64,000 nt of DNA from CAWJHE01 sp963842455 (GCA_963842455.1 CAWJHE010000014.1:310001-374000); one strand, 5' to 3'; positions 19,608 to 28,284 are shown, numbered from the stretch's first letter. Translations and numbers: made by a program. The notes: generated by a model from the sequence alone, not told the origin.

Positions 19608-21011
19608 TTATCCTACTGAGCCTTCCATTTGTAATTGGATCAGGCGGTTCATTTCGATGGCATATTCCATGGGCAATTCTTTCACCAACGGCTCAATGAA
19701 ACCGGAAACCACCATGGTGGTTGCTTCTTCTTGGCTCAAACCGCGGCTCATCAGGTAGAACAATTGCTCTTCGCCCACCTTGGAGACAGAAGCTTCGTGC
19801 CCGATGGTGACATCATCTTCGTCGATCTCGATATATGGGTAGGTATCCGACCTGGCTTGTGCATCCAGCAAAAGCGCATCACAAACCACGTTGGATTTGA
19901 CATCCTTAGCGCCTTTGTGTACCTTGAGCAGACCGCGATAAGAGGCCCGCCCGCTGCCCTTGCTAATCGACTTGGAGGTAATCTTGCTGCTGGTATGCGG
20001 GGCGACATGGATCATTTTGCCGCCAGCATCCTGATGTTGCCCTGGACCGGCAAAAGCCATGGAGAGTATTTCGCCATGTGCTCCGGGACCCAGCAAGTAA
20101 CAGGAGGGGTACTTCATGGTCGTCTTGGATCCCAGGTTGGCATCCACCCATTCCATGGTCGCGCCTTCGAAGACCAGGGCGCGTTGGGTCACCAGGTTAT
20201 AGACATTGTTCGACCAGTTCTGGATGGTGGTATAACGCACCCGGGCATTTTTCTTGACCACAATTTCAATCACACCGCTATGGAAAGAATCGGTGGTATA
20301 AGTCGGGGCAGTACAACCTTCCACATAATGCACCTGAGAGCCTTCATCGGCGATAATCAGGGTGCGCTCAAACTGCCCGATATTGGCCACATTCAAACGA
20401 AAATAGGCTTGCAAGGGCAAATCAACCTTAATCCCCGGGGGAATGTAGATGAAAGAACCACCTGACCAAACCGCGCTATTCAAGGCGGCAAATTTATTGT
20501 CTTCGATGGGGATCACCGTGCTGAAATACTGCCGGAAAAGATCGGGGTGCTGGCGCAAACCGTCCTCAATACTCAGAAAGATCACACCTTGTTTCTCCAG
20601 GTGGTCTTGGATTTTGTGATAGACCATCTCGGATTCGTATTGAGCGCCGACACCAGCCAGGAATTTTTGCTCGGCTTCGGGGATACCCAGACGGTCAAAG
20701 GTGTTTTTGATCGAATCGGGCACATCATCCCACGAGCCCCCTTCACCATCCATGGGCTTTACATAGTAAAAGATTTCATCCAATTTAAGGTTTGACAGAT
20801 CAGCGCCCCAATTAGGCATGGGTCGTTGCATATAGTGCTCTAAAGCCTTCAGGCGAAATTCCAGCATCCACTGCGGCTCACCTTTCATTGAGGAGATGCG
20901 TTCCACAATTTCGCGGCTGAGACCTCTCTCGCTTTTATAAACATAGGTTTCCGGATCTTGAAAACCAAATTGATACTCGCCCATACCTTCTAAAAGTTTC
21001 GCGTCGCTCAT
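19608..21011 (-). CDS. sufB: Fe-S cluster scaffold subunit SufB
   Basis: About 467 residues, full length. The ATG (M-S-D-A-K) at 21011 is chosen because GGAGG lies just before it; the longer TTG start overlaps that site. SufB is the main scaffold on which sulfide and iron assemble. Seen: YHKIQDHLEKQGVIFLSIED, GSFIYIPPGIKVDLPLQAYF, VEGCTAPTYTTDSFHSGVIE (with a conserved Cys), FAGPGQHQDAGGKMIHVAPH, SKITSKSISKGSGRASYRG, IEIDEDDVTIGHEASVSKV and MSRGLSQEEATTMVVSGFIE. It is the second gene of the operon, behind sufC. Confidence 0.96.
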   Translation of the reverse strand: MSDAKLLEGMGEYQFGFQDPETYVYKSERGLSREIVERISSMKGEPQWMLEFRLKALEHYMQRPMPNWGADLSNLKLDEIFYYVKPMDGEGGSWDDVPDSIKNTFDRLGIPEAEQKFLAGVGAQYESEMVYHKIQDHLEKQGVIFLSIEDGLRQHPDLFRQYFSTVIPIEDNKFAALNSAVWSGGSFIYIPPGIKVDLPLQAYFRLNVANIGQFERTLIIADEGSQVHYVEGCTAPTYTTDSFHSGVIEIVVKKNARVRYTTIQNWSNNVYNLVTQRALVFEGATMEWVDANLGSKTTMKYPSCYLLGPGAHGEILSMAFAGPGQHQDAGGKMIHVAPHTSSKITSKSISKGSGRASYRGLLKVHKGAKDVKSNVVCDALLLDAQARSDTYPYIEIDEDDVTIGHEASVSKVGEEQLFYLMSRGLSQEEATTMVVSGFIEPLVKELPMEYAIEMNRLIQLQMEGSVG

Positions 21012-21074
21012 GCTTTCCTCCAATAAATGCAGGCTCGCCCAGGGCGGCCTGACCGGTAGTTATCTAGATCGGTT

Positions 21075-21845
21075 CTATGCAGCTGCGCCGCTCTTTTCGC
21101 GCAGCCAATCATAGCCGTGCTCTTCCAGGTGCAAAGCCAGTTCCGGACCGCCGGTTTCCACGATGCGACCATCCATCATAATATGTACATAATCCGGTTT
21201 GATATAGTTCAGGATACGCTGGTAGTGAGTGATCACCAACACACCCAGTTCAGGTCCGCGCAGTGCATTCACACCTTCAGAGACGATGCGCAAGGCGTCA
21301 ATATCCAAACCTGAGTCGGTTTCGTCCATCACGGCAATTTCTGGTCGCAAGGCTGCCATCTGCAAGACTTCGGCGCGTTTTTTCTCTCCCCCAGAAAAAC
21401 CTTCATTCAAATAGCGGCCGGCAAAAGTGTGGTCCATTTTCAATAAATCCATGCGCTCTTTCAACAGACGGCGAAATTCCGGAATCGAAATACCCTTATC
21501 TTCTGGGTTGGCTGCTTTGCGGTGCGCGTTCAGAGCAGTGCGCAGAAAGTTCGCCACGGAAACGCCTGGAATGGCGACCGGGTATTGAAAAGCCAGGAAT
21601 AAACCCAGGTGCGAGCGTTGATCTGGCTCAAGCTCCAGGATATTCTGACCCTTGAACCAAACTTCACCTTCGGTAATTTCGTAATTGGGATGACCCATCA
21701 AGGCATAGGCCAGGGTGGACTTTCCAGTACCATTTGGCCCCATCAAGGCATGTACTTCACCTTTTCGTACGGTTAGATTGACACCCTTCAGGATTTCTTT
21801 GCCTTCAATGCCAGCATGTAGATTTCTAATTTCAAGTTCAGCCAT
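21075..21845 (-). CDS. sufC: SUF ABC-type ATPase SufC
   Basis: 256 residues. Walker A GPNGTGKST, the SufC-typical segment ALMGHPNYEITEGEVWFKG, Q-loop FLAFQYPVAIPGV, signature FSGGEKKRAE, Walker B VMDETDSGLD and switch His ITHYQRIL. It is a soluble ATPase whose dimerisation drives shape changes in SufB-SufD during cluster assembly; it is not a transporter. AAGGAG precedes the ATG. It is the first gene of the operon, with its own sigma-70-type promoter in the divergent gap. Confidence 0.96.
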   Translation of the reverse strand: MAELEIRNLHAGIEGKEILKGVNLTVRKGEVHALMGPNGTGKSTLAYALMGHPNYEITEGEVWFKGQNILELEPDQRSHLGLFLAFQYPVAIPGVSVANFLRTALNAHRKAANPEDKGISIPEFRRLLKERMDLLKMDHTFAGRYLNEGFSGGEKKRAEVLQMAALRPEIAVMDETDSGLDIDALRIVSEGVNALRGPELGVLVITHYQRILNYIKPDYVHIMMDGRIVETGGPELALHLEEHGYDWLREKSGAAA

Positions 21846-21887
21846 GAACTGTACTCCTTCATTCAGTAGACTTCAAAGAATAGCCAG

Positions 21888-21916
21888 ATTATATCAAGAA
21901 TGGAGGTCAAAGTCAA
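21888..21916 (-). promoter_or_regulatory. Promoter of the suf operon
   Basis: On the minus strand, TTGACT (21911-21916), a 17-base spacer and a perfect TATAAT (21888-21893), 43 bases before the sufC ATG. The -35 box overlaps the inverted repeat at 21912-21948. Confidence 0.8.
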
Positions 21917-21948
21917 TAATATTTACGATAATAATCTTAAATATTGAC
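21912..21948. promoter_or_regulatory. Inverted repeat, candidate operator shared by suf and its regulator
   Basis: GTCAATA at 21912-21918 and TATTGAC at 21942-21948 form an inverted repeat, with further AT-rich partial symmetry between them. It covers the -35 boxes of both divergent promoters, so a protein bound here could block both. The natural candidate is the neighbouring SufR-like regulator. The half-site differs from the cyanobacterial SufR box. Confidence 0.55.
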
Positions 21949-21972
21949 AAAATTATTACGGCATGTTAAAAT
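21944..21972 (+). promoter_or_regulatory. Promoter of the SufR-like regulator gene
   Basis: TTGACA (21944-21949), a 17-base spacer and TAAAAT (21967-21972), a near-consensus sigma-70 promoter ending 45 bases before the ATG at 22017. Its -35 box lies within the right arm of the inverted repeat. Confidence 0.75.
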
Positions 21973-22016
21973 CCTGATGATAGTCAAGTAAGAAAATGGA
22001 AAAAGAGTGAAGAATC

Positions 22017-22670
22017 ATGTTAGCAGATACAGAAGCTAAGAACACGCGCGAGCGAGTATTACAGACTTTATTAGCCAACGAACGCTGCACGATCAACAAC
22101 CTGGCCGATTCGGTCGATATTAACCCCATTTCAGTACGCCACCATATCAGTCGGCTGGAAGCTGAGGGGCTGGTCACCTCCGCAGAAGAAAGACACGGCG
22201 TAGGTCGTCCCAGACGTTTATATTTTCTCACCGAAAAAGGGCGTGAACGCTTTCCCACCCGCTATATTCGGCTGACCTTGCGGTTGCTCCAGCAATTGAA
22301 GGAAAGCCTGCCACAGCCCATGGTCGCCAAGCTGTTTTCTGAGATGGCCAGGGACCTGGCAAAGGAATATGCCTACGAGGTGAGCGACTTGAGCATGGAA
22401 GAGCGTTTGCAACTGGTGCAGCAATTACTCTCTGCTGAAGGCTTCCAGATTGAATGGGAGCGCAAGGGAGAGCAGTATACGCTGCGTGAGATCAACTGCC
22501 CCTACTACCATATCGGGCAAAATCACCCGGAGGTATGTGTCATCGACCAGACTCTGATCGCCACTTTATTAGGTATGCCAACGACCAAAGTACAATGCAT
22601 GCTCAACGGCGATGCGCATTGTACCTATCTCTTAAATAATGAAAATAAAGAGGAGACGCAAGAAGCATGA
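22017..22670 (+). CDS. SufR-like Fe-S transcriptional regulator
   Basis: 217 residues. The N-terminal winged helix-turn-helix is clear: RVLQTLLANERCTINNLAD, SVDINPISVRHHISRLEAEG, then GVGRPRRLYFLTEKGRE, typical of the DeoR/ArsR-like group that includes SufR. The C-terminal domain has four Cys, at NCPYYHIGQNHPEVC (C-x12-C), then VQC and AHC, giving C-x12-C-x19-C-x7-C. Cyanobacterial SufR also uses a C-terminal Cys cluster, so Fe-S sensing is inferred. It lies divergently to sufC, shares a promoter region with it, and overlaps the SufT-like gene by four bases. Likely role: repress suf when clusters are plentiful. Confidence 0.85.
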   Translation: MLADTEAKNTRERVLQTLLANERCTINNLADSVDINPISVRHHISRLEAEGLVTSAEERHGVGRPRRLYFLTEKGRERFPTRYIRLTLRLLQQLKESLPQPMVAKLFSEMARDLAKEYAYEVSDLSMEERLQLVQQLLSAEGFQIEWERKGEQYTLREINCPYYHIGQNHPEVCVIDQTLIATLLGMPTTKVQCMLNGDAHCTYLLNNENKEETQEA

Positions 22671-23014
22671 GCCAACCATCCAATCGCTCAAGCGTAACCT
22701 GGCACGCTGAAAGCACACACCCTGAATTGATCGATGCATTTCGCGAAAAAATGCGTGAGGTTATCGATCCTGAAATTGGTTTGAATATTATCGAACTCGG
22801 CCTGGTGCGCAACCTGTCCATTTTTGAGGACCGCGCTGAGGTCGAGATGATCCTGACGACACCCTTCTGCCCCTACGGTCCTGCTATGCTAGAGATGACT
22901 CGCGTCAAAGCAGAACAGGCATTAGAGCTGCCTACCACCATCGATATGGGCTTCGAAATGTGGGAGCCTTCGATGATGGAAGAAGGCGCCGGCGCTGAGT
23001 GGGGTTTGTTCTAA
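22667..23014 (+). CDS. SufT/MIP18-family iron-sulfur assembly protein (DUF59)
   Basis: 115 residues. The core motif is VIDPEIGLNIIELGLVRNL, followed by the strand EVEMILTTPFCPYGPAM with the conserved Cys after Thr-Thr/Pro-Phe. Proteins of this family (SufT, PaaD-like, eukaryotic CIA2) help deliver or mature Fe-S clusters. The ATG overlaps the stop of the regulator (ATGA), so both are translated together. Its place facing the suf operon fits an accessory role in cluster delivery. Confidence 0.88.
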   Translation: MSQPSNRSSVTWHAESTHPELIDAFREKMREVIDPEIGLNIIELGLVRNLSIFEDRAEVEMILTTPFCPYGPAMLEMTRVKAEQALELPTTIDMGFEMWEPSMMEEGAGAEWGLF

Positions 23015-23058
23015 AATGCCTTGATTTTCTGGTGCAATTCGGTTAATATGAATTGCAT

Positions 23059-23906
23059 ATGAGTACACCAACCACCCAACCACAAGAAAAATCTGCATCG
23101 CCTGTATCCCGGGTTCGCTCAGCGACTCGGGATATGTTGCTATATTTCTTCCTTGTTTCCGGAGTTGCCGCCCTGATGGCCACCCTGTTTACAGCCTGGT
23201 CGCCAGACCAGTTCCAGGCGAGCACTTCAGATCCCCTGGTAACACCCATCACGATCGGACAGCCCGTGATCCTGCCTACCGAAGTGGAAGAAGGCGCACC
23301 CACACGCACACCGCGAGCCCGTAAACTGGTTGGGATCGTAGCTGGACACTGGAAGAACGACTCGGGAGCAGTTTGCAGCGATGGCTTGACAGAAGTGGAG
23401 ATTAATCTCAATGTCGCCACGATTGTCCAAAATCTGCTGATCGAAAAAGGTTATGATGTCGACTTGCTGGCTGAGTTCGACTCCCGGCTTGACCGGGTAC
23501 GAAGCGGATGCCATCGTCTCAATCCATGCTGATTCTTGCGAATATATTAACAACCTGGCTACCGGCTATAAAGTAGCTACCTCCCTGGCCAAGTACCAGC
23601 CGGAGCAATCCACCAGGCTGACGGCGTGTTTGCGAGGACGCTATGGCACTTATTCAGGTCTCCCAGTTCACAGCCTGAGTGTGACGCCTGATATGACCGA
23701 ATACCATGCCTTTATGGAAATCGACCCATCTACACCAGCAGCCATCATCGAAATTGGCTTTATGAACCTGGATCGCCAGTTCCTGACCGAAAAACCCGAT
23801 GTCTGCTGCCCAAGGCATCGTTTCCGGCATTGAGTGCTTTTTCAACAACGAGGCCGTTTACCCGGTAAATCCCCTGCTTAATCCAACAAGCTCACCCACC
23901 CCGTAG
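23059..23906 (+). CDS. N-acetylmuramoyl-L-alanine amidase (amidase_3), frameshifted
   Basis: Zinc amidase that cleaves the bond between MurNAc and the stem peptide. One N-terminal membrane segment (DMLLYFFLVSGVAALMATLF), a Pro/Thr-rich linker, then the catalytic domain: GIVAGHW (His), DGLTEVEINLNVA (Glu), DAIVSIHADSC (His) and AAIIEIGFMNLD (Glu). The frame breaks near 23500 (after AEFDSRL) and near 23810 (after EKPDV); the true end reads IVSGIECFFNNEAVYPVN to a TAG at 23904-23906. All four catalytic motifs remain, so I expect a working enzyme. Start at the ATG, not at the upstream TTG. Confidence 0.85.
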
Positions 23907-23916
23907 CGGAGTATCC

Positions 23917-24498
23917 ATGCACAGCGCTTTTCAATACAAAACTTACCTGCTCAAACGTCAAATCATTGCCCTGACCGGAAAACTGCGTCTTTACAGCCCT
24001 GATGGGCGATTAATCATGTTCTCACAGCAAAAAATGTTCAAGCTGAGGGAAGATATTCGCGTGTATTCTGATGAAAGCAAAACCGAAGAACTGCTCTTCA
24101 TCCAAGCCCGGCAGATTATCGATTTTTCTGCTGCCTATGATGTGCACGACAGCCTGAGCAATGAGCGCATCGGAACCATCCGGCGGCGCGGCTGGCAATC
24201 GCTGGCCCGCGATGAATGGTCCATCCTGGATGCCAACGAACAACCCATTGCTGTGCTATTGGAAGACACCTTACAATATGCTTTGCTGCGGCGTTTCTTG
24301 TTGGGCAACCTGCTCCCCCAAGATTACGATATCCGGATGGGCGAAACTTGTATAGCCGATTTAAAGCAACGTTTCAACCTGTTTCGCTACGAGCTGGACC
24401 TGGATTTCAGCGCCGATAGCGCTAATCGCCTGGATCGACGCTTAGGTGTAGCCGCAGGCGTTCTCCTGGCCATTGTTGAAGGTAAGCAGGATAATTAA
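23917..24498 (+). CDS. LURP-one / phospholipid scramblase-like protein
   Basis: 193 residues. The chain follows the LURP-one-related beta-barrel fold: YLLKRQIIALTGKLRLYSPD, LIMFSQQKMFKLREDIRVYS, IDFSAAYDVHDSLSNERIG, RRRGWQSLARDEWSILDANE, then YDIRMGETCIADLKQRFNLF and a C-terminal helix GVAAGVLLAIVEG. Such proteins are related to scramblases, but bacterial members have no settled function. It starts 10 bases after the amidase stop and is followed 11 bases later by a small unknown gene, which suggests one transcript. Confidence 0.7.
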   Translation: MHSAFQYKTYLLKRQIIALTGKLRLYSPDGRLIMFSQQKMFKLREDIRVYSDESKTEELLFIQARQIIDFSAAYDVHDSLSNERIGTIRRRGWQSLARDEWSILDANEQPIAVLLEDTLQYALLRRFLLGNLLPQDYDIRMGETCIADLKQRFNLFRYELDLDFSADSANRLDRRLGVAAGVLLAIVEGKQDN

Positions 24499-24509
24499 GA
24501 GGAATTTGT

Positions 24510-24932
24510 ATGCCAAGCCAACCGCTATTTGCGGGATTGATCATCGATGAAAACGATCATGCGGTAGAAGTCGCCTTTGTTGGCAGCGAGGCCTGCTATG
24601 TCGTAGACGACGCCGGTTTTCGCCGCCACATTTCTTCTGAGCATGTGGACATCCAGGTATTGGAGGCTATGATGGAGATGATCGAAGGTCATGAAGACCT
24701 GATCAGCTCACAGACCGCCAAAATGCTCGGACAAGAGGACCCTTTTTCCGTAGCAATGATCGAATCCCAGCTCAAAAATATTGACCAACAATTCGAAGCC
24801 CTGTTAAAAACCGGCATCCCTGAAGAGATGCGAGCTTACATGGGCATGATGGGTTTTCGCGTCCGTGTCAACATGCACGGTGATGTCATCGAAATCGATC
24901 AACCTGGAATGATTGCCCCGGAAGACGAATAA
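24510..24932 (+). CDS. Protein of unknown function
   Basis: 140 residues, acidic, no signal or membrane segment, AAGAGGAATTT upstream. A short beta-rich N-terminus (FAGLIIDENDHAVEVAFVG, ACYVVDDAGFRRHIS) leads into long helices (VLEAMMEMIEGHEDLI, SVAMIESQLKNIDQQFEALL) and a closing strand FRVRVNMHGDVIEID. I do not recognise the family. It stands between the LURP-one-like gene and the adenylating enzyme with tight spacing, so it is probably part of that operon. Confidence 0.65.
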   Translation: MPSQPLFAGLIIDENDHAVEVAFVGSEACYVVDDAGFRRHISSEHVDIQVLEAMMEMIEGHEDLISSQTAKMLGQEDPFSVAMIESQLKNIDQQFEALLKTGIPEEMRAYMGMMGFRVRVNMHGDVIEIDQPGMIAPEDE

Positions 24933-24953
24933 ACGCTCAAATCGGAGGCGCAA

Positions 24954-26093
24954 ATGGACCCGCAGACTGCCGCTCTGATCCTGGAATCACAACTGGCGCC
25001 CTGGCGAGCTGCAATTGCCAATCCAGAACAAGCCCAGCAAGCGGTGCTGCAGCGCCTGCTCCAAGATTATGCCCAAACCCGCTATGGAAAAGAACATAAC
25101 GCCGGTCAGATTGGGACAATTGCGGATTACCGCCGCGCCTTCCCCGTCCAACGCTACGAAGATTATCTTCCCCTGATCCAGCAAGTCATGCAAGGTGATA
25201 CCGAGCTGCTGCTGTGCGAGCCGCCGGTTGGTTGGGCAATCACACGCGGCACCACCCAGGGAGAATCCAAGTTCATCCCCATGACTGCCAAGGATCTGGG
25301 GATGCGCATCAGCGCCGGGCGCGCCATGATGAATTACGTGGCCGAAACCCAGAATTTTGACCTGTTCAAAGGGGTAAACCTCAATTTGAATTTTCCATCC
25401 GTCGTTGGCACTGTCCAGATGGGTGACCAACAGGTGGAATACGGTTATAGCTCGGGTATCTATACGAAATATGTATCCGCATTCACCCCCATCCGCTCTG
25501 TCCCCAGCCAAGATGAAATCGATGCCTTAGGCGGCGGAAAGACCTTGCGCGACTGGGAAAAACGCTTTGAGCTGGCTTATCTTAAATGTAAAGATGAAAA
25601 TGTAACCTTGGTCGGCGGTGTCTGTCCAACTGCCATCAGTTTCGCCCAATTCTTGCACAAGAAATACCGCCAATACCCCAAAGATTTGTGGAAAACTCAG
25701 ATCATGACGCTCGGCAGCGTAGCGGGCATCAACACAAATTATGCTGAAGCCCTGCGCGCCCTATACGGTCCAGCAACCATCCGTGAGATTTACGGCGCCA
25801 CCGAAGGCATGTTCGGACAGCAAATGGACCAGAAACGCGCCTGGACGCCAAATTATGACTTGTTTTTCTTTGAAGTTGCTATTGGCGACAGGGTTAAAAT
25901 GCTGCACGAAATGCGCCCTGGAGAGCTCGGAGCGCTGGTCGTTTCCACCCCGATCCTGGCGCGCTATCGTATCGGAGACCTGGTCATGGCCTTCGAGCCT
26001 CCCTATTTTCGTTGCATCGGGCGCGAAAAATGGTGGACGCCCTTGCGCTACGCCTGGAATGAATTCAGCAGCTTCAACCTGGGTAGATTGTAG
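24954..26093 (+). CDS. GH3-auxin-type acyl-adenylating enzyme
   Basis: 379 residues of the plant GH3/JAR1-type adenylate-forming family (not glycoside hydrolase family 3). ATP-binding motifs are present: AITRGTTQGESKFIPMT (motif I, Ser/Thr-Gly-Thr-Thr), IREIYGATEGMFG (motif II) and ILARYRIGDLVMAF (motif III). Plant members join amino acids to auxin or jasmonate through acyl-AMP; the bacterial substrate is unknown. It is shorter than plant proteins and ends FSSFNLGRL without the large C-terminal lid, which may be normal for this lineage. It follows the unknown gene by 21 bases with an AATCGGAGG ribosome site. Confidence 0.85.
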   Translation: MDPQTAALILESQLAPWRAAIANPEQAQQAVLQRLLQDYAQTRYGKEHNAGQIGTIADYRRAFPVQRYEDYLPLIQQVMQGDTELLLCEPPVGWAITRGTTQGESKFIPMTAKDLGMRISAGRAMMNYVAETQNFDLFKGVNLNLNFPSVVGTVQMGDQQVEYGYSSGIYTKYVSAFTPIRSVPSQDEIDALGGGKTLRDWEKRFELAYLKCKDENVTLVGGVCPTAISFAQFLHKKYRQYPKDLWKTQIMTLGSVAGINTNYAEALRALYGPATIREIYGATEGMFGQQMDQKRAWTPNYDLFFFEVAIGDRVKMLHEMRPGELGALVVSTPILARYRIGDLVMAFEPPYFRCIGREKWWTPLRYAWNEFSSFNLGRL

Positions 26094-26100
26094 TCCTACC

Positions 26101-26565
26101 CTACTTGCGCATGCCGCGCAGAATGATCGATAAACCCAAACCAATCAGCAGCACAGCCCACAGGACACCCCAATTGACCAGGTCGCCCAGGGCAATGCTG
26201 ATAAAGATGATACCCAAAATCAGGGTGCCAAAAATCGGACGGCGATAGGCTGGCACCGCCAGGCGAATAAGCACCTCCACCAGCAAGATTACCCCAGCTC
26301 CCAGCAGCACCAGAGGCCAGGCGCCTGCCAGACGGGACATCCAACCCATGCCCGGCATGTTCATGGGCAAGCGAATCAAATTGTCCAAGAAGCCCAGGTT
26401 GGCTGCCAGAAAGACCAAACCGGCCCAAATAAAGATTACAGCCCAAACCATGGTCCCTAACGGATCTCGACGGTATTTTTCATCCCAATTTTTTTCTTCT
26501 GATGTTTTTTCTTGCTTCTCATCATGCTTTTCCATTTCTTTTTCGTTCATTTTTTGCTCTGACAT
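26101..26565 (-). CDS. Small multi-pass membrane protein, LiaF-like
   Basis: Start at the second ATG (M-S-E-Q-K), since GGAGG overlaps the first. A highly charged cytoplasmic leader (EKEMEKHDEKQEKTSEEKN) precedes four hydrophobic segments: MVWAVIFIWAGLVFLAANLG, WPLVLLGAGVILLVEVLI, FGTLILGIIFISIALGDL and GVLWAVLLIGLGLSIIL. The arrangement resembles the small membrane domain of LiaF-type envelope-stress proteins, but the cytoplasmic tail of true LiaF is missing. It is convergent with the adenylating enzyme, with seven bases between the stops. Function unknown. Confidence 0.65.
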   Translation of the reverse strand: MSEQKMNEKEMEKHDEKQEKTSEEKNWDEKYRRDPLGTMVWAVIFIWAGLVFLAANLGFLDNLIRLPMNMPGMGWMSRLAGAWPLVLLGAGVILLVEVLIRLAVPAYRRPIFGTLILGIIFISIALGDLVNWGVLWAVLLIGLGLSIILRGMRK

Positions 26566-26615
26566 AGAGACCTCCATGGGGTGAACAAATCGATCAGGTA
26601 ATTTGATTATACATG

Positions 26616-26644
26616 AAAGAGACGTAGAAAATCTACGTCTCTTT
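26616..26644 (-). terminator. Perfect hairpin terminator
   Basis: AAAGAGACGTAGA (26616-26628), loop AAA, then the exact complement to 26644. The 13-pair stem is flanked by A and T runs, so it could work both ways. It lies 72 bases after the amidohydrolase stop and probably ends the catabolic operon. Confidence 0.85.
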
Positions 26645-26715
26645 TAAGGAATAATGATGTCCTATTGCCAATATTATTCGACGAAATACACCTGATCTGT
26701 AGAAATTAGCTTTGG

Positions 26716-28200
26716 CTAATCCCATTGCTGGTAGTATTTTCTGATTTGCTCACTCAGCCGTTTTGCCATGACAAATCTGTTTTGGTACTGGCCATCATTT
26801 AGGTACTGGTCGAGCTGAGAACGCAACTGGTTTTCAACATCTACCTCATTCAATTGAGTCGAACGGCTATTCTGAATCACCCATTTCCCGTTGACCATGA
26901 GATGAGATACATGTTGTCGAGTACCCCGCTGGAGCAATAAATCACCTGCCGAAACCGCAGGTGAACACCAGACACCCTTCAATGTTTCAGTATCCACCAG
27001 CAGTAGATCCGCCAGGTAACCAGGTTGCAATTTTCCGATTTTCGTTCCTTGGCTGAATGATATCCTGGCCCCACCTGTTGTACCTGCGGAAAGGATATCC
27101 GAAGCGGGGATGGAATCAGCGCTGGCGCCTGGCTTTTTGCTCAAGATCCATGCCATGCGTAATTCTCTCAGGTAATCCTGGTCGTCATCCAGACCAAAAC
27201 CATCCAAACCAATTCCGAGCGAGACCCCCTTAGACAACATCCGATCTACCGGCGCAATCCCGCTGCGCAGACGCAGATTAGAGCTGGCGTTATGGACTAC
27301 ACCTACACTTTTCTCTTGGAGTAAATCCAGGTCTTCTTCTTCCACCCAAACCATGTGCGCCAGGGTCAGCCAGGGTCCCAAAACACCGATATCCTCCAGG
27401 TGACGAATATTGCTTTTTCCCCACACATGGTAAGCCGATTGTTTCTGGTAATGGGTTTCCATGCAATGCGTATGCACCTTGCGCTGCCTGTTTCTAGCCT
27501 CCTGGGAGATCTTTTGATAGAAGGCATCACTGCACCATTGCACACCTGAAGCGCAATACGAGATTTCCACCGTTTGCTGGTCATCTTCGTAATTATTCAT
27601 CAGAGAGTTAGTCAGGGCAATGTAGTCTTCATGAGAAAGTGCAGGTTTAGCTAAGAAATGCTGATTGGCTGCTAAAACCTCGGGGTCAAGAGTTTCCAGG
27701 AAAGATAGCAAGTTTTCGTAAACCAAAGGGTTCTGGTCGCTATATTGCAGGCTAAGAACCACACGGATGCCCGCATCACGGTAACCACGGATCACAGCGC
27801 TGACTTCCTCTTCAACCTTCGCCCAGTTGCGGACCGTATGCAAATGAACCACGGTCCCCACCCCTGAGCGGAGCAGGCTCAATCCTGAATAGGCAGCAGA
27901 AAAATAAGGGTCAATGACCGGTTGGGAGCGCTGCTGAACAATCCACACTTCTAAGAGGTCATCTGGTATTCCCATGGAGGCCGTACCTAATACTCGTCCA
28001 TGGTCATGGCTATTTATCAAGGCGGGAAGCATCAAATACTTCTGCCCGCCAAATTGCGCCGCATCAGGGTAACGAGCGGATAGATCATCCAGCCGGCCAG
28101 AATCCAGGATAAGGTTGTCTTCTACCAGAACCGCGTAATCATCCACAGCATCCTGGCTTGCATCTGTGATGACCTTCCCAGCCCAAACAATCGTCTTCAT
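26716..28200 (-). CDS. Amidohydrolase of the TRZ/ATZ/SsnA type
   Basis: 494 residues, metal-dependent hydrolase with the composite N/C-terminal beta-sandwich and TIM barrel. Metal-site motifs: LINSHDHGR (variant of the usual H-x-H), HTHCMETHYQKQSAYH, TLAHMVWVEEEDL and GIGLDGFGLDDDQD. Members deaminate or dechlorinate heterocycles (guanine, cytosine, triazines). DILSAGTTGGARISF and GYLADLLLVD are typical C-terminal marks. It is last in the catabolic operon, after the lipoprotein gene and a terminator-like hairpin, so it may be expressed at a lower level. A purine or pyrimidine ring substrate is inferred from context. Confidence 0.85.
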   Translation of the reverse strand: MKTIVWAGKVITDASQDAVDDYAVLVEDNLILDSGRLDDLSARYPDAAQFGGQKYLMLPALINSHDHGRVLGTASMGIPDDLLEVWIVQQRSQPVIDPYFSAAYSGLSLLRSGVGTVVHLHTVRNWAKVEEEVSAVIRGYRDAGIRVVLSLQYSDQNPLVYENLLSFLETLDPEVLAANQHFLAKPALSHEDYIALTNSLMNNYEDDQQTVEISYCASGVQWCSDAFYQKISQEARNRQRKVHTHCMETHYQKQSAYHVWGKSNIRHLEDIGVLGPWLTLAHMVWVEEEDLDLLQEKSVGVVHNASSNLRLRSGIAPVDRMLSKGVSLGIGLDGFGLDDDQDYLRELRMAWILSKKPGASADSIPASDILSAGTTGGARISFSQGTKIGKLQPGYLADLLLVDTETLKGVWCSPAVSAGDLLLQRGTRQHVSHLMVNGKWVIQNSRSTQLNEVDVENQLRSQLDQYLNDGQYQNRFVMAKRLSEQIRKYYQQWD

Positions 28201-28226
28201 TCGTCATCCTTTATATATAAGATAAA

Positions 28227-28266
28227 CACTATTCGGCGATTGATTATTGAAAATCGCCGAATAGTG
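28227..28266 (-). terminator. Intercistronic hairpin after the binding-protein gene
   Basis: A perfect 15-pair stem (arms 28227-28241 and 28252-28266) with a ten-base loop, followed on the minus strand by TTTATC. It lies between the lipoprotein stop at 28285 and the amidohydrolase start, and may cause partial termination or stabilise upstream mRNA. Confidence 0.75.
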
Positions 28267-28284
28267 CACAAAAATCAGTTGGTT

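Noticed and set aside
19635..20465. A 276-codon open frame on the plus strand.
   Set aside because: It lies wholly opposite sufB, which is strongly conserved, and has no coding features of its own.
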